The position numbers were made by a program, and so were the translations under genes. A DNA stretch of 64,000 bases from Flammeovirga sp. EKP202 (GTDB taxonomy: Bacteria > Bacteroidota > Bacteroidia > Cytophagales > Flammeovirgaceae): the NCBI RefSeq assembly GCF_014534745.1, contig NZ_JACVVP010000016.1, positions 1-64,000 of the forward strand, given 5' to 3'. The notes beneath the pieces are model-generated. The model had not been told where the DNA came from, made no database searches, and saw only the letters and a program-made list of their open reading frames with translations. Of the stretch, positions 55,101-62,865 are shown in pieces. The number at the start of each line of letters is the position of its first letter. Position 1 is the stretch's first letter.

Positions 55101-55907
55101 GACCTTCACAACACTTTCTTCAAGGTCACTTAGGTCTTTGATGTAGCCAATTCCTCTCACAAAATATTCTGCACTATTGACCTCAATTGTACGTGCTCCT
55201 ACATCTAAATTTGAATTTTGGACAGCATTCATCACTTGCTGTAGCGTAACATCATATGCTTTCAAAGCATTGGGATCCACATCAATTTGATACTCTTTTA
55301 CGAAACCTCCAACGGATGCAACTTCTGCCACTCCATCAGCAGACATAAGAGCGTATTTCACTAAGAAATCTTGAGTGGATCTTAGTTCCTCTAAATTCCA
55401 ACCGCCTGTTGGATTTCCTTCTTCATCTCTCCCCTCTAAAGTATACCAAAACACTTGACCAACAGCTGTTGCATCTGGACCTAAAGTGGGTTGAACACCT
55501 TCTGGAAGTGTATTAGGTGGAAGGCTATTGATTTTTTCTAAGATTCTAGTTCTTCCAAAATAGAATTCAACATCATCTTTGAAAATTATATTGATGGAAG
55601 AAAACCCAAACATTGAGTTACTTCGGATACTCTTCACACCCGGAATGCCCAGCAAACTCGTAGTCAATGGATATGTCACCTGATCTTCTATATCTTGAGG
55701 AGATCGGCCGGGCCAATTGGTAAATACAATCTGCTGATTATCTCCTATATCTGGAATAGCATCAACTGCTACAGGATCATAGGGTATATAGTTATTAATT
55801 GCTGTTTTGAATGGACTATGAATTAAGCCCCACAATACAAACAATAATAAAACGACAATCGTCACTACTCTGTTATAGAGGAAGAAACGAACGATTTTAT
55901 TAATCAT
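52137..55907 (-). CDS. CusA/CzcA-family heavy-metal RND efflux pump
   Basis: This 1256-residue proton-driven pump is about 200 residues longer than E. coli CusA. Typical parts are present: the N-terminal segment with PVAVDAIPDIGDNQQ, the GRSPQDIEDQVTYPLT porter motif, and the membrane-embedded SGIAIAIGTMVDIGIVM. The GIATDDGVLIATYL and GGMRRIRPSLMTTATT motifs are near the C-terminus. The extra length is an insertion at about residues 525-700 containing three or four additional hydrophobic segments between the first membrane block and the second porter loop. Longer CusA forms are known in this phylum. It is the second gene of the operon, so Cu/Ag export is likely but zinc/cobalt is not excluded. 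Confidence 0.94.
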   Translation of the reverse strand: MINKIVRFFLYNRVVTIVVLLLFVLWGLIHSPFKTAINNYIPYDPVAVDAIPDIGDNQQIVFTNWPGRSPQDIEDQVTYPLTTSLLGIPGVKSIRSNSMFGFSSINIIFKDDVEFYFGRTRILEKINSLPPNTLPEGVQPTLGPDATAVGQVFWYTLEGRDEEGNPTGGWNLEELRSTQDFLVKYALMSADGVAEVASVGGFVKEYQIDVDPNALKAYDVTLQQVMNAVQNSNLDVGARTIEVNSAEYFVRGIGYIKDLSDLEESVVKVNNNIPIRIKDVAKVVEGPSDRRGILDKEGAEAVGGVVTARFGENPMLVIDHVKDKINSIQSGLPQKILEDGTLSKVTIVPFYDRSTLIKETIGTLNEALIQEVLITVIVVLIMVWNLRASVLISSLLPISVLMVFVVMKYMGIVANIVSLSGIAIAIGTMVDIGIVMSENLIKHLDHRKGRKLIQVIYDATEEVSGAIVTAVATTVVSFIPVFTLQASEGKLFTPLAYTKTFALCASVVVALIFLPSFAYYFFKSDQKKKGAFLFKIISLMIGVGLLFIKFTLGFGVVLVSLYSLFEKQLKQYISEVNYDRIKSGIVAFLIIYLLAMDWLPLGAQESDFKNFIFVAGLIILILGGFQLFIKIYPKILSKCLDHKITFLSIVFFIVFSGISAWQGFATLFSPIQSIFSSMNVDVTSSRAYQNMSKAFPGIGSEFMPSLSEGSFLLMPTTMPNAGVSEVKKNLQLMDMAVKSIPEVESVVGKAGRTQSPLDPAPLSMYENIINYKTEYKVDEKGNRLRFKVDEDGKYLKDDNGNLIEDPNGQYFRQWRDEIQSPDDIWQEIVKVTQLPGLTSAPKLQPIETRLIMTQTGMRAPMGIKVYGPDLASIEGFGIQLEQLLKEVPSVKKEAVFADRIVGKPYLEIEIDRQKIARYGMNVKDMQMLLEMVIGGMPLTYTVEGRERFPVRLRYAREYRDNPDVLKKFLVNVPLGIQVPLEELAVIKYTAGPQSIKSEDTFLTGYVLLDKLPDYSEVQVVEEATAYIEAKIKNGDLVVPKGVSYKFSGNYENQLRASERLSIVMPICLMLIFFILYLQFNSVKTTLMVFSGIIVAFSGGFLMLWMYSKPSFLDFTLLGTNMRALFDIGTVNLSVAVWVGFIALFGIATDDGVLIATYLDQSFSKNAPQSVQEIRKAVLEGGMRRIRPSLMTTATTLLAFIPILTSTGRGADIMKPMAIPGFGGMTIALLTLFVVPTLYCAVKEGALSKSITTNENQ

Positions 55908-56006
55908 TTTATCTATTTAGTTTAAAGAAAGGCCCAATAAAGCCTCAATAATAAAAATAATACATTTCACTCGTCTTAAAACTTATGTAAGACGGAAAAT
56001 GCTTCT

Positions 56007-56423
56007 TTAAACTAAAATAACTTGATAGGAAATATTGATAGGAACGGTCCTATGGTTTGGAGGGGATTTCGACTCACAAAAAGAAGGAATTAGGTGTACT
56101 TCTTTTTCAAGGTTTGTGGTCGGTAGAATAAATGTATAAGCAGATTCCCAAAGGTTCTTCATCATTTCTTGATAGGAGAAGGTTGGCACCTCTACGATAT
56201 CAATGACTTGATCAAAATGACTTTCTACTTTTACATGATGCTTATTGTTTTTACAACAATCCGATTTCATTTTCATATCCATACTCATTGCACAACACTC
56301 GTGAGAGGGTTGCATATTGATGGCTTTTAAAACACCATTACAAATATGAGCATTGCCCACTATTCCAATAGTGCCTAAAATCAATATCAATGATAAGAAT
56401 ATATTTTTCACGGATTTAAGCAT
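56007..56423 (-). CDS. HYC_CC_PP-family small exported protein
   Basis: This is a 138-residue protein with a signal-type hydrophobic N-terminus. The defining motif is visible in order: HIC (for HYC) near residue 27, ECCAMSMDMKMKSDCC in the middle (a cysteine/methionine-rich, potentially copper-binding stretch), and SPPNH near the end. This family sits next to metal-efflux genes in Bacteroidota, as here, immediately upstream of the CusA-like pump. ATG at 56423 is used; a TTG at 56429 adds two residues. Its role as metallochaperone is inferred. Confidence 0.82.
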   Translation of the reverse strand: MLKSVKNIFLSLILILGTIGIVGNAHICNGVLKAINMQPSHECCAMSMDMKMKSDCCKNNKHHVKVESHFDQVIDIVEVPTFSYQEMMKNLWESAYTFILPTTNLEKEVHLIPSFCESKSPPNHRTVPINISYQVILV

Positions 56424-56453
56424 ATTCAAATTTCAAAGTTTATCCTTAAATAT

Positions 56454-56461
56454 CAAATTTA
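56454..56461 (-). promoter_or_regulatory. putative -7 element for the metal-efflux operon
   Basis: The minus strand reads TAAATTTG (exact TAnnTTTG), 31 bases before the HYC_CC_PP start. Confidence 0.45.
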
Positions 56462-56542
56462 ATTTTTGTTAAGATGATTTTGTATTGAGATTTGAATATG
56501 CCTATGTTATTTAGAAATCAGGAGATTTCTTTTGATTTATTG

Positions 56543-56632
56543 GGCACGAATGATGCTATCGCTTAACATTCGCGCCAGTGCTATTTCTGTAAATTTATAG
56601 CGCAAGAGTTAAGCGACAGCGTCTCTTGTGCT
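56543..56632. repeat. REP/BIME-like pair of inverted hairpins with complementary loops
   Basis: Hairpin 1 has 10-bp arms at 56543-56552 and 56567-56576 (one A-C mismatch). Hairpin 2 has arms at 56599-56608 and 56623-56632 (one G-T). Each has a 14-base loop, and the loops are complementary (13 of 14 positions pair, one as G-T), because the two units are inverted copies sharing GCTATCGCTTAA/TTAAGCGACAGC cores while the five-base stem centres differ yet stay paired. A third, 7-bp hairpin lies at 56645-56661. The GC content is locally higher than in the flanks. The gap 56424-56685 holds no gene. Confidence 0.7.
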
Positions 56633-56685
56633 TTAAAGATCTTAAGAAGTCTCTGACTTCTAGGTTAATAATGATGTAGTAATAT

Positions 56686-57759
56686 TTATAATTCAAAAAC
56701 AGCAACTGAATTGACAATATCTCCACCAAGAAATAAAAAACCGTCTTTCTCAACAATTGCCCCTGCCTCTTCTACTACTTTCCCTTCCTCATCTGTAAAC
56801 ACTCTAATAATTTCTCCTTTATCTGAGACTTCCATTACTAATCCATATTTTTCAGGTTTCGGTTTCATAAAATCAGGCATCGCAAAAACCATTTGCTTCA
56901 TCCAAGGTTTCGGGTGGATATTGTCCAATTGTTGGTTTCTTTTTGTCGTAAAACCTAGCCAGTAATTGCCATTCGAACTCTGTTTTAAGTTGTTTGGAAA
57001 GCCCGGTAAATTATCTAAAAACACTTCCGATTGTCCTTTCTTTTCACCTTTAATCCAATATCTTAATATTCTGTATTTTGAGGTTTCTGAGACTAGAATA
57101 GATTGCTCATCCTTGCTGACTACAAGACCATTTCCGAAATAATTCCCTGATGATATCACCTCCGTTTTCTTAGTTTTGGGATCAAAACAATACACTCCTC
57201 CATCAGGTTTCATTTCTAAAATAAGCTGATTGATGGTAGCAATAGAAGTCTCCATGTGTGACGAAAGATTATTAAAATAGATTTTTCCATCTTGTGCTAT
57301 ATCAAGCCCTGAGCCCATCAAAATTGGTTTCCCATCAGGAGTTTGGGTCAATAAAGTATCAAGAGAGTGATCGGCATTGACTTTCAACAAGCCCACTCCA
57401 TTCATCAATAGAATCATTTCGTTGTTAGCATTAAAATGCATTCCAGTGACCCATTTATCAGTCTTGATATACTCTTCTACATTCAATAAAGAATCGATTT
57501 TTAGGATAGCTCCTCCTGTAAAATCATCATTACTATTGTGAGTACCACAATACAAATTCCCTTCTTGGTCCATCGCAAAATCTTCTGCACCTGAAAAGCC
57601 TAAAAGTGATACCGTCTTGGAGTCGGTAAGTTGGTTTGTTGATTGTAATGTGCTAATATCAACTTCTGTTGCTGTTGGCGTCCATTTATTGGGGTGAATC
57701 GCACAACTTGAAAGAAGGAAGTTGAATAATAGGATAGAATAAAATGGTAATGCTTTCAT
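56686..57759 (-). CDS. SMP-30/gluconolactonase-like lipoprotein
   Basis: This is a 357-residue predicted lipoprotein (lipobox LLSSC, C19). The remainder is a six-bladed propeller of the SMP-30/strictosidine-synthase type: GAEDFAMDQEGNLYCGTH, LDIAQDGKIYFNNLSS, NGLVVSKDEQSILVSETS, the LPGFPNNLKQSSNGNYW blade, and a C-terminal VVEEAGAIVEKDGFLFLGG. This family binds divalent metal and hydrolyses lactones or related esters. It stands alone between the repeat element and the regulator gene. Confidence 0.85.
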   Translation of the reverse strand: MKALPFYSILLFNFLLSSCAIHPNKWTPTATEVDISTLQSTNQLTDSKTVSLLGFSGAEDFAMDQEGNLYCGTHNSNDDFTGGAILKIDSLLNVEEYIKTDKWVTGMHFNANNEMILLMNGVGLLKVNADHSLDTLLTQTPDGKPILMGSGLDIAQDGKIYFNNLSSHMETSIATINQLILEMKPDGGVYCFDPKTKKTEVISSGNYFGNGLVVSKDEQSILVSETSKYRILRYWIKGEKKGQSEVFLDNLPGFPNNLKQSSNGNYWLGFTTKRNQQLDNIHPKPWMKQMVFAMPDFMKPKPEKYGLVMEVSDKGEIIRVFTDEEGKVVEEAGAIVEKDGFLFLGGDIVNSVAVFEL

Positions 57760-57830
57760 AGTACTTTTTGATTTTTAGTGTACCACAAAAGTGACCAACA
57801 AGGATTAGTGAAACATTTACATATGTAATT

Positions 57831-58421
57831 TTAATCCAATTTGCTTTTCAATATACCCTTTCGAATTCTGCTTAATTGAGTGGCAGAAATTCCTAAATAG
57901 GATGCAATATGATATTGAGGAATTTGCCGTTCTAAATTAGGAAACTCTTTTTGAAAAATTATATAACGTTCCTCTCCTTCCAATAATCCCATTTCCAATT
58001 CCTTTTTTTCCTTTTCTAAAAAATAATGTTCCGCAATTCTTCTCCCTAACTTCTCTAAGACGTGATGTTTTGAATACAAAGCTTCAATATCTTTGTATTC
58101 TGCTTCAAGAATTTCACAATCCGTCAATGCTTGCTGAGGAATCAAATTGGGAGTATTTGTTAAAAGCGATGTATAAGGACCAATCAATGATGGCCCTACA
58201 AAAAACTGTTTATTGTACTCTTTCCCTTCCTCGTTGAGATAAAATGCACGTATCACTCCTTTCATCAAAAAACCAACCTTATGAGCATATTCTCCTTTTT
58301 GTGAAAAGAAATCATTTTTCTCCAATGAACGCACACTAAAACATGCAAACAATTCCGACAAAACATCTTCTTTGAGGTCGCTACTGATAAGCCGACAATA
58401 ACTAAAAAAATCCTTTTTCAT
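57831..58421 (-). CDS. Crp/Fnr-family transcriptional regulator
   Basis: This 196-residue regulator has an N-terminal cyclic-nucleotide-binding-type domain (about 15-125, with GVIRAFYLNEEGKEYNKQF). A C-terminal winged HTH of the Crp_2 type has the recognition helix in IASYLGISATQLSRIRK. The effector pocket is not the classical cAMP one. ATG at 58421 chosen; a TTG at 58430 adds three residues. It lies next to the SMP-30 gene with 71 bases between them and could regulate it. Confidence 0.9.
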   Translation of the reverse strand: MKKDFFSYCRLISSDLKEDVLSELFACFSVRSLEKNDFFSQKGEYAHKVGFLMKGVIRAFYLNEEGKEYNKQFFVGPSLIGPYTSLLTNTPNLIPQQALTDCEILEAEYKDIEALYSKHHVLEKLGRRIAEHYFLEKEKKELEMGLLEGEERYIIFQKEFPNLERQIPQYHIASYLGISATQLSRIRKGILKSKLD

Positions 58422-58500
58422 AAATAGCAATTAGAACCAATTGGAAGGTAAAAATAAGCTATTTTTTGAAAAAGGATTTTATCTATTTACTAAGAATGTA

Positions 58501-58956
58501 TTAAACGATCTCTTCAATCGAAGATACATATTCAATATTCAGTTTATCGATCACAAGGTCTTTATATTTTTCTTCTATTTGTGCCCTGCCTGCTTTTACC
58601 GATGCTTCAAACCAAGGTAAATTTTGAGGAAGGATTTTCACATGATTGACTAAACCGTACTCTTCATACATTTCTCTTTTCCAAAACACAAAATACCATT
58701 CCATTGAAGGCTGATGAAATACTCTAAGGCTTTGTTTATCGAACAGGAACTTGTCTACTTGATCAAACAGTGAGAAGTTTAAGGTGATAAAATGAAAGAC
58801 TTTTTTAAAATCCTCAATTGGAATATATTCTTGTAGTGCTTCACATACTAACAGGTTTTTCTCTTGGATAAAGTAGACTTTTGTGTATTCATCCTTGTAA
58901 AGGCAGTCAAAAAGAGTATTTCTTGTTGTTTTTAATTCACTTGGTGTAGTTACCAT
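58501..58956 (-). CDS. uncharacterised 151-residue protein paired with a SpoIIE phosphatase
   Basis: I do not recognise a family with confidence. It has no signal peptide; it is aromatic-rich (LPWFEASVKAGRAQIEEKYK, WYFVFWKREMYEEYG) with an alternating beta-alpha pattern that would fit a STAS-like or small alpha/beta fold. It starts 18 bases after the SpoIIE-type phosphatase stop, so the two are cotranscribed. A role as target or partner of the phosphatase is inferred from context only. Confidence 0.65.
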   Translation of the reverse strand: MVTTPSELKTTRNTLFDCLYKDEYTKVYFIQEKNLLVCEALQEYIPIEDFKKVFHFITLNFSLFDQVDKFLFDKQSLRVFHQPSMEWYFVFWKREMYEEYGLVNHVKILPQNLPWFEASVKAGRAQIEEKYKDLVIDKLNIEYVSSIEEIV

Positions 58957-58974
58957 GATAAGATTTTTAAAAGA

Positions 58975-59901
58975 TTATAGTTTTATTCCCATTACCAAAA
59001 CATCATCTGTTTGCACTTTGTTCCCTCTCCATTTTTCAAAAGTGAGGTCTATGATTTTCTGTTGTTTTTCTAGTGGATAATCTGCGATTTTCAACAAAAG
59101 GTTCTTGAAATTTTTCCTTTTAAACTTTTCATTATCTTGTCCACCAAACTGATCAATGATACCATCAGTAGACAAATAAATCATGTCTCCCTGTTCAAAT
59201 TCCAATTGATGATTCATCAACTTTGCTTGTCTTTTGGAAAACTCACCAATGGAATAGGGAGCCCCTTTGTATTCTTCAATAGTTTGAGAAGAAACATGAT
59301 ATAGTCTTTGATGAGTCGATGAAAAATAAATCTTATTAGATGATTTCTCCTTCATACAAAAAGTGATATCCAAACCGTCCTGAATTTTCTTTACACCTTC
59401 ATTCTTGTTCAAATAATGAAAAAGACGTTCATCCAATTTCTTTAATAAAATATCTGCACGGTTGCTTTTATTTTCCTTTAAAATTGACTCTAATAATGAA
59501 TTCACAATCAAAGTCAGAAAAGCCCCAGGAACACCATGTCCAGTACAATCAATCACTGCCAAATAGTTGAAGCGATCATCTTCGTCTGCATAATAGAAGT
59601 CTCCACTCACCACATCTTTTGGTTTATAAAGCACAAAGGAGTCAGGATACAAACGATGCACTTTCTGATCTGATGGAAGAATTTTCTGTTGAATGCGTTG
59701 AGCATAGTTGATACTTTGCTGTACCCGCTTATTCACTTTATCAATCTCATCCTTGGCTTCGGTCAGTTTCTCATTAGCATCTTGGAGAAAACCGATGGTC
59801 ATTTCAGTCATTTGCTTTTGCGACTCGTATTTCTCCTCTAATTTCCGAAGTTGTTCAGTTAAATCTTTTACACTGTTTTCATTGATACTGGTAGCCTGCA
59901 T
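58975..59901 (-). CDS. SpoIIE-type PP2C protein phosphatase with N-terminal coiled coil
   Basis: This is a 308-residue cytosolic serine/threonine phosphatase. Residues 8-65 form a coiled coil and the SpoIIE domain covers about 75-308. The metal-binding aspartates lie in DVVSGDFYY and VIDCTGHGVPGAF, with a further DG (LSTDGIIDQFGG) and the terminal TDDVLVMGIKL. Such proteins dephosphorylate STAS-domain antagonists or other signalling partners. It heads a two-gene unit with the 151-residue protein. No sensor domain is fused to it, so input must come through a partner. Confidence 0.92.
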   Translation of the reverse strand: MQATSINENSVKDLTEQLRKLEEKYESQKQMTEMTIGFLQDANEKLTEAKDEIDKVNKRVQQSINYAQRIQQKILPSDQKVHRLYPDSFVLYKPKDVVSGDFYYADEDDRFNYLAVIDCTGHGVPGAFLTLIVNSLLESILKENKSNRADILLKKLDERLFHYLNKNEGVKKIQDGLDITFCMKEKSSNKIYFSSTHQRLYHVSSQTIEEYKGAPYSIGEFSKRQAKLMNHQLEFEQGDMIYLSTDGIIDQFGGQDNEKFKRKNFKNLLLKIADYPLEKQQKIIDLTFEKWRGNKVQTDDVLVMGIKL

Positions 59902-59989
59902 AAGTCAGAATTTTAAATGTACAGATTAGTAACTGACTTTTGGTGAATTTTGTTTAAACAAACATCATCAAAATCAAGCTTTAGACAAC

Positions 59990-60023
59990 AAAAAAGTCAT
60001 TCCCAGTAATTTGAGAATGACTT
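59990..60023 (-). terminator. intrinsic terminator
   Basis: AAGTCATTC (59994-60002) pairs with GAATGACTT (60015-60023) around a 12-base loop; on the minus strand a T-run follows. It closes the 120-residue gene upstream of the phosphatase. Confidence 0.88.
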
Positions 60024-60045
60024 CCTTGTTGATGTTAGTGAATTA

Positions 60046-60408
60046 CTACATCGCATATTCAATGATTGGCTTAATGAAAGTAAGCTTACCATTTTTATAT
60101 TTTAAAAGATCTTTACGTCCACGTCCTAAAGCTGTTCCTTCATAATCTGCTAAGATTAATTTCTTCTTACCCGCTTTTTTTACAGATAAAGTAATAAACT
60201 TAAAAGGAGAGTCTTCAGGAGTTATGATGATTGAATCTTTTCCTGCTTCAATTTTTTTCTTGATAAAAGACAGATATGGATATAAGTAATCACCTTCATC
60301 TAATCTTTTCTTTTGCATGTATTGTCTAGTTTTGATAACGATTCCTGTAGTTATCGCAGCACCGGCAGCAATAGCAGTAACTAGTGTTGTTGCTTGTCTT
60401 CTTTTCAT
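60046..60408 (-). CDS. small membrane-anchored protein, unknown
   Basis: This is a 120-residue protein with one N-terminal hydrophobic segment (about 8-26, alanine-rich) that is most likely an uncleaved anchor after an initial MKRRQ. The soluble part is basic, with a compact beta-strand pattern. The TALGRGRKDLLKYKNGKLTFIKPI end is unusual. No domain is recognised. It stands alone with its own terminator. Confidence 0.7.
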   Translation of the reverse strand: MKRRQATTLVTAIAAGAAITTGIVIKTRQYMQKKRLDEGDYLYPYLSFIKKKIEAGKDSIIITPEDSPFKFITLSVKKAGKKKLILADYEGTALGRGRKDLLKYKNGKLTFIKPIIEYAM

Positions 60409-60595
60409 GGTTTTTAAAAATATTATAGTTTCCTAACAAATAATATTACGTCTTTCAGTAATAATTAGTTTTGTGATTAAGTTTTATTTTATGTTAAGTA
60501 CTATGACAAAAGTATATAACACTAATTCATATTATTTTTGGCTTAGTACTTCAACAGAAATTGTACATTTATAAGATGCCTCAACTTCTTGTTTA

Positions 60596-60630
60596 TAAAA
60601 AAAGGTATCAATATTAACTACTGATACCTT
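60596..60630 (-). terminator. intrinsic terminator of ldhA
   Basis: AAGGTATCA (60602-60610) pairs with TGATACCTT (60622-60630) around an 11-base loop; on the minus strand a seven- to eight-T tract follows. Confidence 0.9.
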
Positions 60631-60653
60631 ATATAATTTTATCCTATAACAAT

Positions 60654-61664
60654 TTAACCTTTTATTGCTTCAGAACCAACTCTATTGACCAACTCTTCTC
60701 CTTTTTCAAAGGCTGTTAAGTTACCCAGTGTCACTCTTGCAATTTGAGTTAAAGCTGTATCCGTGAAAAAGGCTTGGTGACCTGTTACTAATACGTTAGG
60801 GAATGACATCAAATTCAGCATTTTTTCATCTCTGATCAATGTTTCTGATAAGTCTCTGAAGAATAATTTTTCTTCTTGCTCATACACGTCAATACCAAGG
60901 TAACCTAAATGACCTTTTGATAAAGCACGAATAGCTGATTCTGTATCAATTAAACGACCTCTTGATGTGTTGATCAACATCGCTCCTTTCTTCATTCTCC
61001 AGATAGAGTGATCATTGATGATATGATGTGTTTGAGGCGTTAATGGACAGTGCAATGAGATAATATCAGAATTTTCTAACAACTCATTTAATGTCACATA
61101 TTCTAAAACACCTTCTTTTTCAAATTCTTTGTTAGGGTATAAATCAAAGCCCACTACTTTACAACCCATACCTTTCATGATTCTAGCGAAAATCTGACCG
61201 ATTTTACCAGTACCAATTACACCAACAGTTTTACCGTAAATATCAAATCCCGTTAATCTGTCTAAAGAGAAATTACCTTCACGAACACGGTTGTAGGCTT
61301 TGTGTGTTTTTCTATTTAATGTAAGAATTAATGCTAATGTATGCTCTGCAACTGCATAAGGAGAATAAGCTGGTACTCTTAACACTTCAATACCTTGCTT
61401 CTCTGCCTCAATCAAGTCAACGTTATTAAAACCAGCACAACGTAATGCAATTACTTTGATACCAAATTCACCTAACATTTTAACTGTTTCTGTATCTACT
61501 ACATCATTCACAAATACACATACAGCATCAAATCCTCTTGCAAGTGGAGCAGTCTTCACTCTTAAGCGGGATTCAAAGAAAACTAATTCGTGTGTAGTAT
61601 TTACTCCTTCAAGTTTAAAAAACTCTTTATCGTATGATTTTGTACCAAAGACAGCAACTTTCAT
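60654..61664 (-). CDS. ldhA: D-lactate dehydrogenase (fermentative, LdhA-like)
   Basis: This 336-residue D-2-hydroxyacid dehydrogenase reduces pyruvate to D-lactate with NADH. The Rossmann motif GVIGTGKIGQIF (about 147-158) is followed by the HCPLTPQTHHIIND segment. The catalytic Arg lies in NTSRGRLIDT, the Glu in DVYEQEEKLFF, and the His in VTGHQAFFT. Its length and opening VAVFGTKSYDKEFF match E. coli LdhA. It is monocistronic. Confidence 0.93.
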   Translation of the reverse strand: MKVAVFGTKSYDKEFFKLEGVNTTHELVFFESRLRVKTAPLARGFDAVCVFVNDVVDTETVKMLGEFGIKVIALRCAGFNNVDLIEAEKQGIEVLRVPAYSPYAVAEHTLALILTLNRKTHKAYNRVREGNFSLDRLTGFDIYGKTVGVIGTGKIGQIFARIMKGMGCKVVGFDLYPNKEFEKEGVLEYVTLNELLENSDIISLHCPLTPQTHHIINDHSIWRMKKGAMLINTSRGRLIDTESAIRALSKGHLGYLGIDVYEQEEKLFFRDLSETLIRDEKMLNLMSFPNVLVTGHQAFFTDTALTQIARVTLGNLTAFEKGEELVNRVGSEAIKG

Positions 61665-61953
61665 ATTAATCTTATTTTTTTAAGTGAATTTTTATATGTA
61701 ATAGTTATTACTTTACCATAGGAAACAAATAAAGTACCACGGTGAAGTAATTGATACAATTTACATTATTATTGGATAACAAAATAGGACTTTTGACAAC
61801 TCCCTTTCGTTGAAATGACACTTTAAAACTTTGTTATCAGTAATTTACAATCGAGATCAAAAAGGATATGTTTAGTATTCAACTATTTACAATAGTGTCC
61901 AAAAGGCCCTTTATCACCTTTATTTTTTTGTGAATAAAGGTGAAATTTTCAAT

Positions 61954-62730
61954 TTAAAAAGTGATTGACATTCCACTCTTCACCAACTTCCCAACAGATT
62001 GCTCTGGAATATTCAAGACAATACCGCACATGTAAGCGTGAGCATAAAGCTCGTTGTCTAAAATACTTGGCTGTAACTCCTTTCTTTTATTTAAAAATGC
62101 TTTTTGAAAACCTTTCATGGCTTCACCTGTAATGGAGTCTCTTGTAGGTACAGGACAACGCTCACAAGGCTTATACCCTCTCAATTCAGTATCATTGATG
62201 AAGAACGACCTCGGTTCACTTTTAGAAGGCCCCATCAAGTTATCTTCTCCAAAAGCAGATTCGTTATCTATAATAAAGTTCATTCTCATTCTTCGCTCCA
62301 CCTCATCAACAGATAAATCAAACCACTCGCCCACTTTCTCCAAAGTCTGTATCGAAACCAACGATGCTCCTACATTTCCTCCACTATGATCAGGAAAACC
62401 AGTCTTGGCATTTTCTAAAACATAAACTTCCTCTTCAAAATAGTCTGACAAATACTGATTCATTTGTGTATAATCTCCTTCTAGCACAAATGAACCGATT
62501 CCAACTTTAGAACTTGATATCTCTACTCTGAGATCTTCCAAGTCATACTTTGTTCTTAGTTTATGGATTGTAGGATATTTTTTTCCATTGACGGTTCTAC
62601 CATCACTTTTGCGGTGAATTCCCCACCTTCTATCCCATTTTAACGTTGCTCCTTCAGAGATTTCAACCTCATCCAGTACTATTGAGTCCAATGATTTAAT
62701 TGGAAATACATTTATTTTCTTTAATTCCAT
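61954..62730 (-). CDS. MOSC-domain protein (MOSC N-terminal beta-barrel type, YcbX/mARC-like)
   Basis: This is a 258-residue protein. The N-terminal MOSC_N beta-barrel (1-115, with NVFPIKSLDS) is followed by a MOSC domain with the conserved cysteine in KPCERCPVPTRDS and TGEAMKGF. The family binds molybdenum cofactor and reduces N-hydroxylated compounds (mARC, YcbX). No ferredoxin domain is fused, unlike E. coli YcbX, so an external electron donor is needed. ATG at 62730 (MELKKINVFPIKS) is preferred over an upstream in-frame start at 62757. Confidence 0.9.
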   Translation of the reverse strand: MELKKINVFPIKSLDSIVLDEVEISEGATLKWDRRWGIHRKSDGRTVNGKKYPTIHKLRTKYDLEDLRVEISSSKVGIGSFVLEGDYTQMNQYLSDYFEEEVYVLENAKTGFPDHSGGNVGASLVSIQTLEKVGEWFDLSVDEVERRMRMNFIIDNESAFGEDNLMGPSKSEPRSFFINDTELRGYKPCERCPVPTRDSITGEAMKGFQKAFLNKRKELQPSILDNELYAHAYMCGIVLNIPEQSVGKLVKSGMSITF

Positions 62731-62779
62731 AAGGCATTTTTCTATTTTTTTGCCCAAATAAGGGCTTTTTCATTAAAAA

Positions 62780-62848
62780 ACGTAAAATAATACGTATTTC
62801 ATGAATCCTATTTCTATTCAATAACGTTTAATACAAAAACGTATTTCA
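62780..62848. promoter_or_regulatory. ACGTA-containing repeats in the divergent gap
   Basis: ACGTATTTCA occurs at 62792-62801 and 62839-62848. The first is also part of an inverted pair (ACGTA...TACGT around 62780-62796), and an ACGTTTA variant lies near 62824. This may be an operator for the divergent MOSC gene and the 130-residue gene. Confidence 0.35.
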
Positions 62849-62865
62849 CTTTTAAACCTAAAGCC

